Assembly: GCA_023313575.1 (NCBI GenBank)
Contig: JAJTTP010000009.1
Location: forward strand, 124,001-188,000
DNA length: 64,000 nt
Source of the DNA: Eutypella sp. D-1
Lineage: Eukaryota > Ascomycota > Sordariomycetes > Xylariales > Diatrypaceae
Direction: 5' to 3'
This document shows positions 61,480 to 64,000 of the stretch, piece after piece (position 1 is the stretch's first letter; each line of letters opens with the position of its first letter). The notes beneath the pieces are model-generated. The model made no database searches. It was not told the origin of the DNA and was given only the letters and a program-made list of their open reading frames with translations. Made by a program: the position numbers and the translations under genes.

Positions 61480-63000
61480 AGGCCGTGCAAAACGCCTCTT
61501 GTTACCGTATTCATAGAACTCGAATGGATTCGAAGTATTATTTGTATCGCAGTGGACACGATGATCCAGGAGACTGAACTCGCCTGTTTTAGGATCTTTA
61601 CATGTACGTGGCCATGAAGCGCCATGTTATACTGACTCCGGCCAAATCTGAGAGTGAGATGCAAATCATCAGTCTCATGGTTTTTCTCTCCACGTATCGG
61701 CTGCGCACGGGTGCCGTCAGGGTTGCGCTTGAGCCTAGTGGCATGATCATGATGGTATATCCAAACATATGGAAGGCCTACCTGGCGCGAGGCCCACAGG
61801 GCCAACCGCTGATTTTGGCGCTTCCGCTGCTTGTCAATGCCTATCTTTCTGCACAAAAGGTTGGTAGAGCCCGGCACTTGCTTTTGTTGAACAATTTCCT
61901 TTGACATGCTCTTACCCCAACCCTTTATCCATCGCCAGGTGTCGAACTGTGAGGTCCTCTGCTCACCTTTCAAGTATAAACCAAGTGCTGGGACCTGAGC
62001 CGCATCAACTTTGACATTGACATTGGTCCCAGTACATACTTTTGTACCAAATTAACCGACGGGGAATCACCACCGGAAGTTCTCTTCACGTGTATTGTGT
62101 GAAATCAGCACTGGAGAGCCCGTCTTTCACAAGGCAAATGGGCTCACGGAGGACCCCGACATGTCCTTCTTTGATGTCATAAAAAAGATGGAATTATGGC
62201 TTGGCCCTCTCCCAAGCAGATACCGAACGGAAGCCATGACAATGATACAGCGAGCCGACGATGCATGCCGGAGGATCAACGATAAGAGTCTCGCACAATG
62301 GGATGATCGTGGCCTACCGCTTCGGGGCGATTCGAAAGAGGGCAGAACTCGTAGTGGCAGGTTGTACTAACGAGCAGACGGGCCCTTGTCTCTAGAAGGC
62401 AGCATGGAGAACTACATGCAAGAGATTCGTGAAGTCCAGTACGAAACTGGTTGGAATAATTACCTTCAAGAATACTTAGCATCAGAGAAGCAATTTGCTA
62501 TCTGCCCGAGCTATATTGACTCCAACTCATTATCAAAGAACCCAGATGGGTATCACTCCGGTAGACCAGTGCCACCGGAAGTGCTGAACACTCCCACAAG
62601 CCAACCACGGGGCTCCGCTCCAAGGTTGAGGGCGAGGACACCCACCAGGCTCGTAAAATATGCTAGCGGAGAATATCCGGATCCAAAACAGCCATGCATC
62701 CATTATCCAGTTCCGCCAGAAACTGTGGTGCCGCCGGAATGGGAGGGATGCCAAGCTGAGAAGCACTGGGGCGCACCACCCAAGAGATCCCGTTTCTACC
62801 GGCTCACGGACCAGGAGGTGTTCGACCTCTCGGACCTCGTCATGCAGATTATGGCATATGACCCGAAGCAACGGCCTACGATCCAGCAAGTCCTAGACCA
62901 CCCGTGGTTTGCCGAAAGTCGACGGCGGGATTCGCAGGGGAGGTTGGAGTTTGCTGGAGAATCTGAGTTGAATGAGACGCAAATCCGGCTTTATGTATAG
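61480..63000 (+). pseudogene. Decayed serine/threonine protein kinase (SRPK-like arrangement)
   Basis: Pieces of a protein kinase occur in the right order but in different frames. A possible beginning is CYRIHRTRMDSKYYL at about 61500, where the glycine loop is not preserved. The N-lobe at 61602-61860 has YVAMK (the VAIK lysine position), SESEMQII (alpha-C glutamate) and VALEPSGM (hinge region). I find no HRD or DFG motif in the next 200 bp. ESPPEVLF, the APE motif, lies at 62064-62087. A jump in frame, with loss of the usual DVWSxGC part, leads to CEISTGEPVF at 62098. A probable 45-nt intron (62351-62395, branch TACTAAC) links to the last piece, which ends LVMQIMAYDPKQRPTIQQVLDHPWF-like (62850-62917) and stops at 63000. 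Loss of catalytic motifs and frame changes argue for a pseudogene. Exons hidden from me are the alternative. Confidence 0.65.
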
Positions 63001-64000
63001 CCTCGCTTGTTCAAGAGACTTGCTCGCATTGTCCATTTTAGAATTTAATGAATACACTTCGAAGTGCCATGAATTGATCAAGGGGAACCTGTCGAATATG
63101 ATCGCTGGGGTTTCGGCTTATCCCGCCAGTCCAATCGAAATGCTCCCTAGATGCACGAGGTTGCGTTGCATTGAGTTGACCACATACTCTCATATGTTCC
63201 TTGATCTCTTTTTCGTGGAGATGTGCAAGGATACTCAGGTAGTCACCGCCAATTACCAATCCTGCCAAAGCTCAAAATCGTCCATGATGCGGCTTGGTGG
63301 GCTCTAGCTTTCCATGTGGAATTGGATGTACAATCACAATGCATCAGTCGCGAAATTGCGCATGGGACTATGCAGGTCTGGATACTATATGGGATTTCTA
63401 CTGATCTACCAGATCGGCGGCGAGAAAAAATGGTGTTGGTTAAGCCTAATTCTTGACAGGGGTGTCCACTGGGTAGCACGCTGACCGCCGCGCGTCAACC
63501 ACTATGGAACCCCCTATCTGCAAGCATTCCAGCGCTCCTGCGTTAGTATTTCCTCAACAGATCCTCCTGCAAGTGCGACATTGATAACGAATTTTTCTTT
63601 TCGAGAAAGTCATGATGTAGATCGTATTAGAAATGAGATATATGCAATGTCAAATGAGTTGTCCATCTCCCTTCATCACCGGGGTATAATTCTGTTTCTT
63701 AGCATTGATAGCTGACGCGGCCTTCATCACAAGCATCACCATTGCACCCTGATCGCTTTTCACAACCTCACTCAGAGACTTTATCATCGCAAGCCAAGTA
63801 GACGTACTGTGGATGAGGCGCACCAGCCTGCGCCGAGGCCGGTGCGACATTTGGCGTAGTCGTGTTCGTGAGTCTTCCCCCTCGGCCCGCCCATGTTCTC
63901 TTGACGTCAAGTCTCTTCTCGATCGCTCGAAACTCGTGACGGAACGGAACCTCATTGTTAGCATAACTCCACCACTAACAACCCCTTTTTCACCCTTGAT
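63001..64000. other. Right flank without recognisable gene
   Basis: I see no gene. A 104-codon minus-strand frame at 63650-63964 (MLTMRFRSVTSFERSRRDLT at its start) could be the edge of something continuing outside the window, but it carries no motif I know. Other frames are short. Confidence 0.4.

Noticed and set aside
63650..63964. 104-codon minus-strand frame near the right edge
   Set aside because: No motif or supporting context. It could belong to a gene continuing beyond the window, but nothing here shows it.

Overview
The window looks like nuclear DNA of a filamentous ascomycete (Pezizomycotina, probably Sordariomycetes). Genes are interrupted by short GT-AG introns (mostly 45-110 nt) with CTRAC-like branch sites. 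Protein content is typical of moulds: MER3, BLM10, GPI18, a Gms1-type transporter, an IgE-binding-like secreted protein and fungal MFS carriers. Long gene-free spacers are filled with simple repeats. I could not name the species, and I recognised no tRNA, rRNA, CRISPR array or intact transposon.

Layout. 1-2.7 kb: no gene. 2.7-4.1 kb: GPI18-type mannosyltransferase (+). 4.1-9.0 kb: gene-free. 9.0-12.2 kb: single-exon, largely disordered orphan protein (+). 12.2-15.9 kb: gene-free. 15.9-17.5 kb: Golgi UDP-galactose-type transporter (+). 18.6-23.6 kb: meiotic helicase MER3/HFM1 (+). 24.4-26.3 kb: COG0523/CobW GTPase with a His-rich tail (+). 26.6-28.6 kb: NCS1 permease (-). 29.7-33.1 kb: hydantoinase-DUF917 fusion enzyme (+). 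33.7-35.8 kb: lactose-permease-like MFS carrier (-). 37.4-41.1 kb: LacZ-type GH2 beta-galactosidase (+). 41.5-42.1 kb: small secreted protein (-). 43.4-45.5 kb: head-to-head duplicated orphan membrane-protein genes, one frameshifted. 46.0-46.3 kb: GGGTACCCAT-rich palindromic repeat. 47.2-53.5 kb: proteasome activator BLM10/PA200 (-). 53.5-56.8 kb: spacer rich in simple repeats. 56.8-58.6 kb: BSC6-like MFS carrier with a 15-nt micro-exon (-). 60.2-61.2 kb: Fax/metaxin-like GST-fold protein (+). 61.5-63.0 kb: decayed protein kinase (+). 63.0-64.0 kb: nothing recognisable.

The most coherent system is the catabolic block at 26.5-41.1 kb, made of two back-to-back divergent pairs. The first pairs an NCS1 permease (the superfamily of uracil, allantoin and bacterial hydantoin carriers) with a HyuA-DUF917 fusion enzyme. 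They share a 1.1 kb intergenic region carrying ten HGATAR (GATA-factor) motifs. I infer a transporter-plus-ring-opening unit for a hydantoin- or lactam-like nitrogen source under nitrogen control. The second pair is a lactose permease and an intracellular beta-galactosidase, with an 11-bp inverted repeat in the shared promoter. The permease reading frame does not close across one intron with simple GT-AG splicing. The other main novelty is the duplicated orphan gene pair. The remaining genes are housekeeping or conserved and show no obvious link to one another.

Exon coordinates were worked out by hand from splice consensus, reading-frame continuity and family motifs. No alignment or transcript evidence was available.
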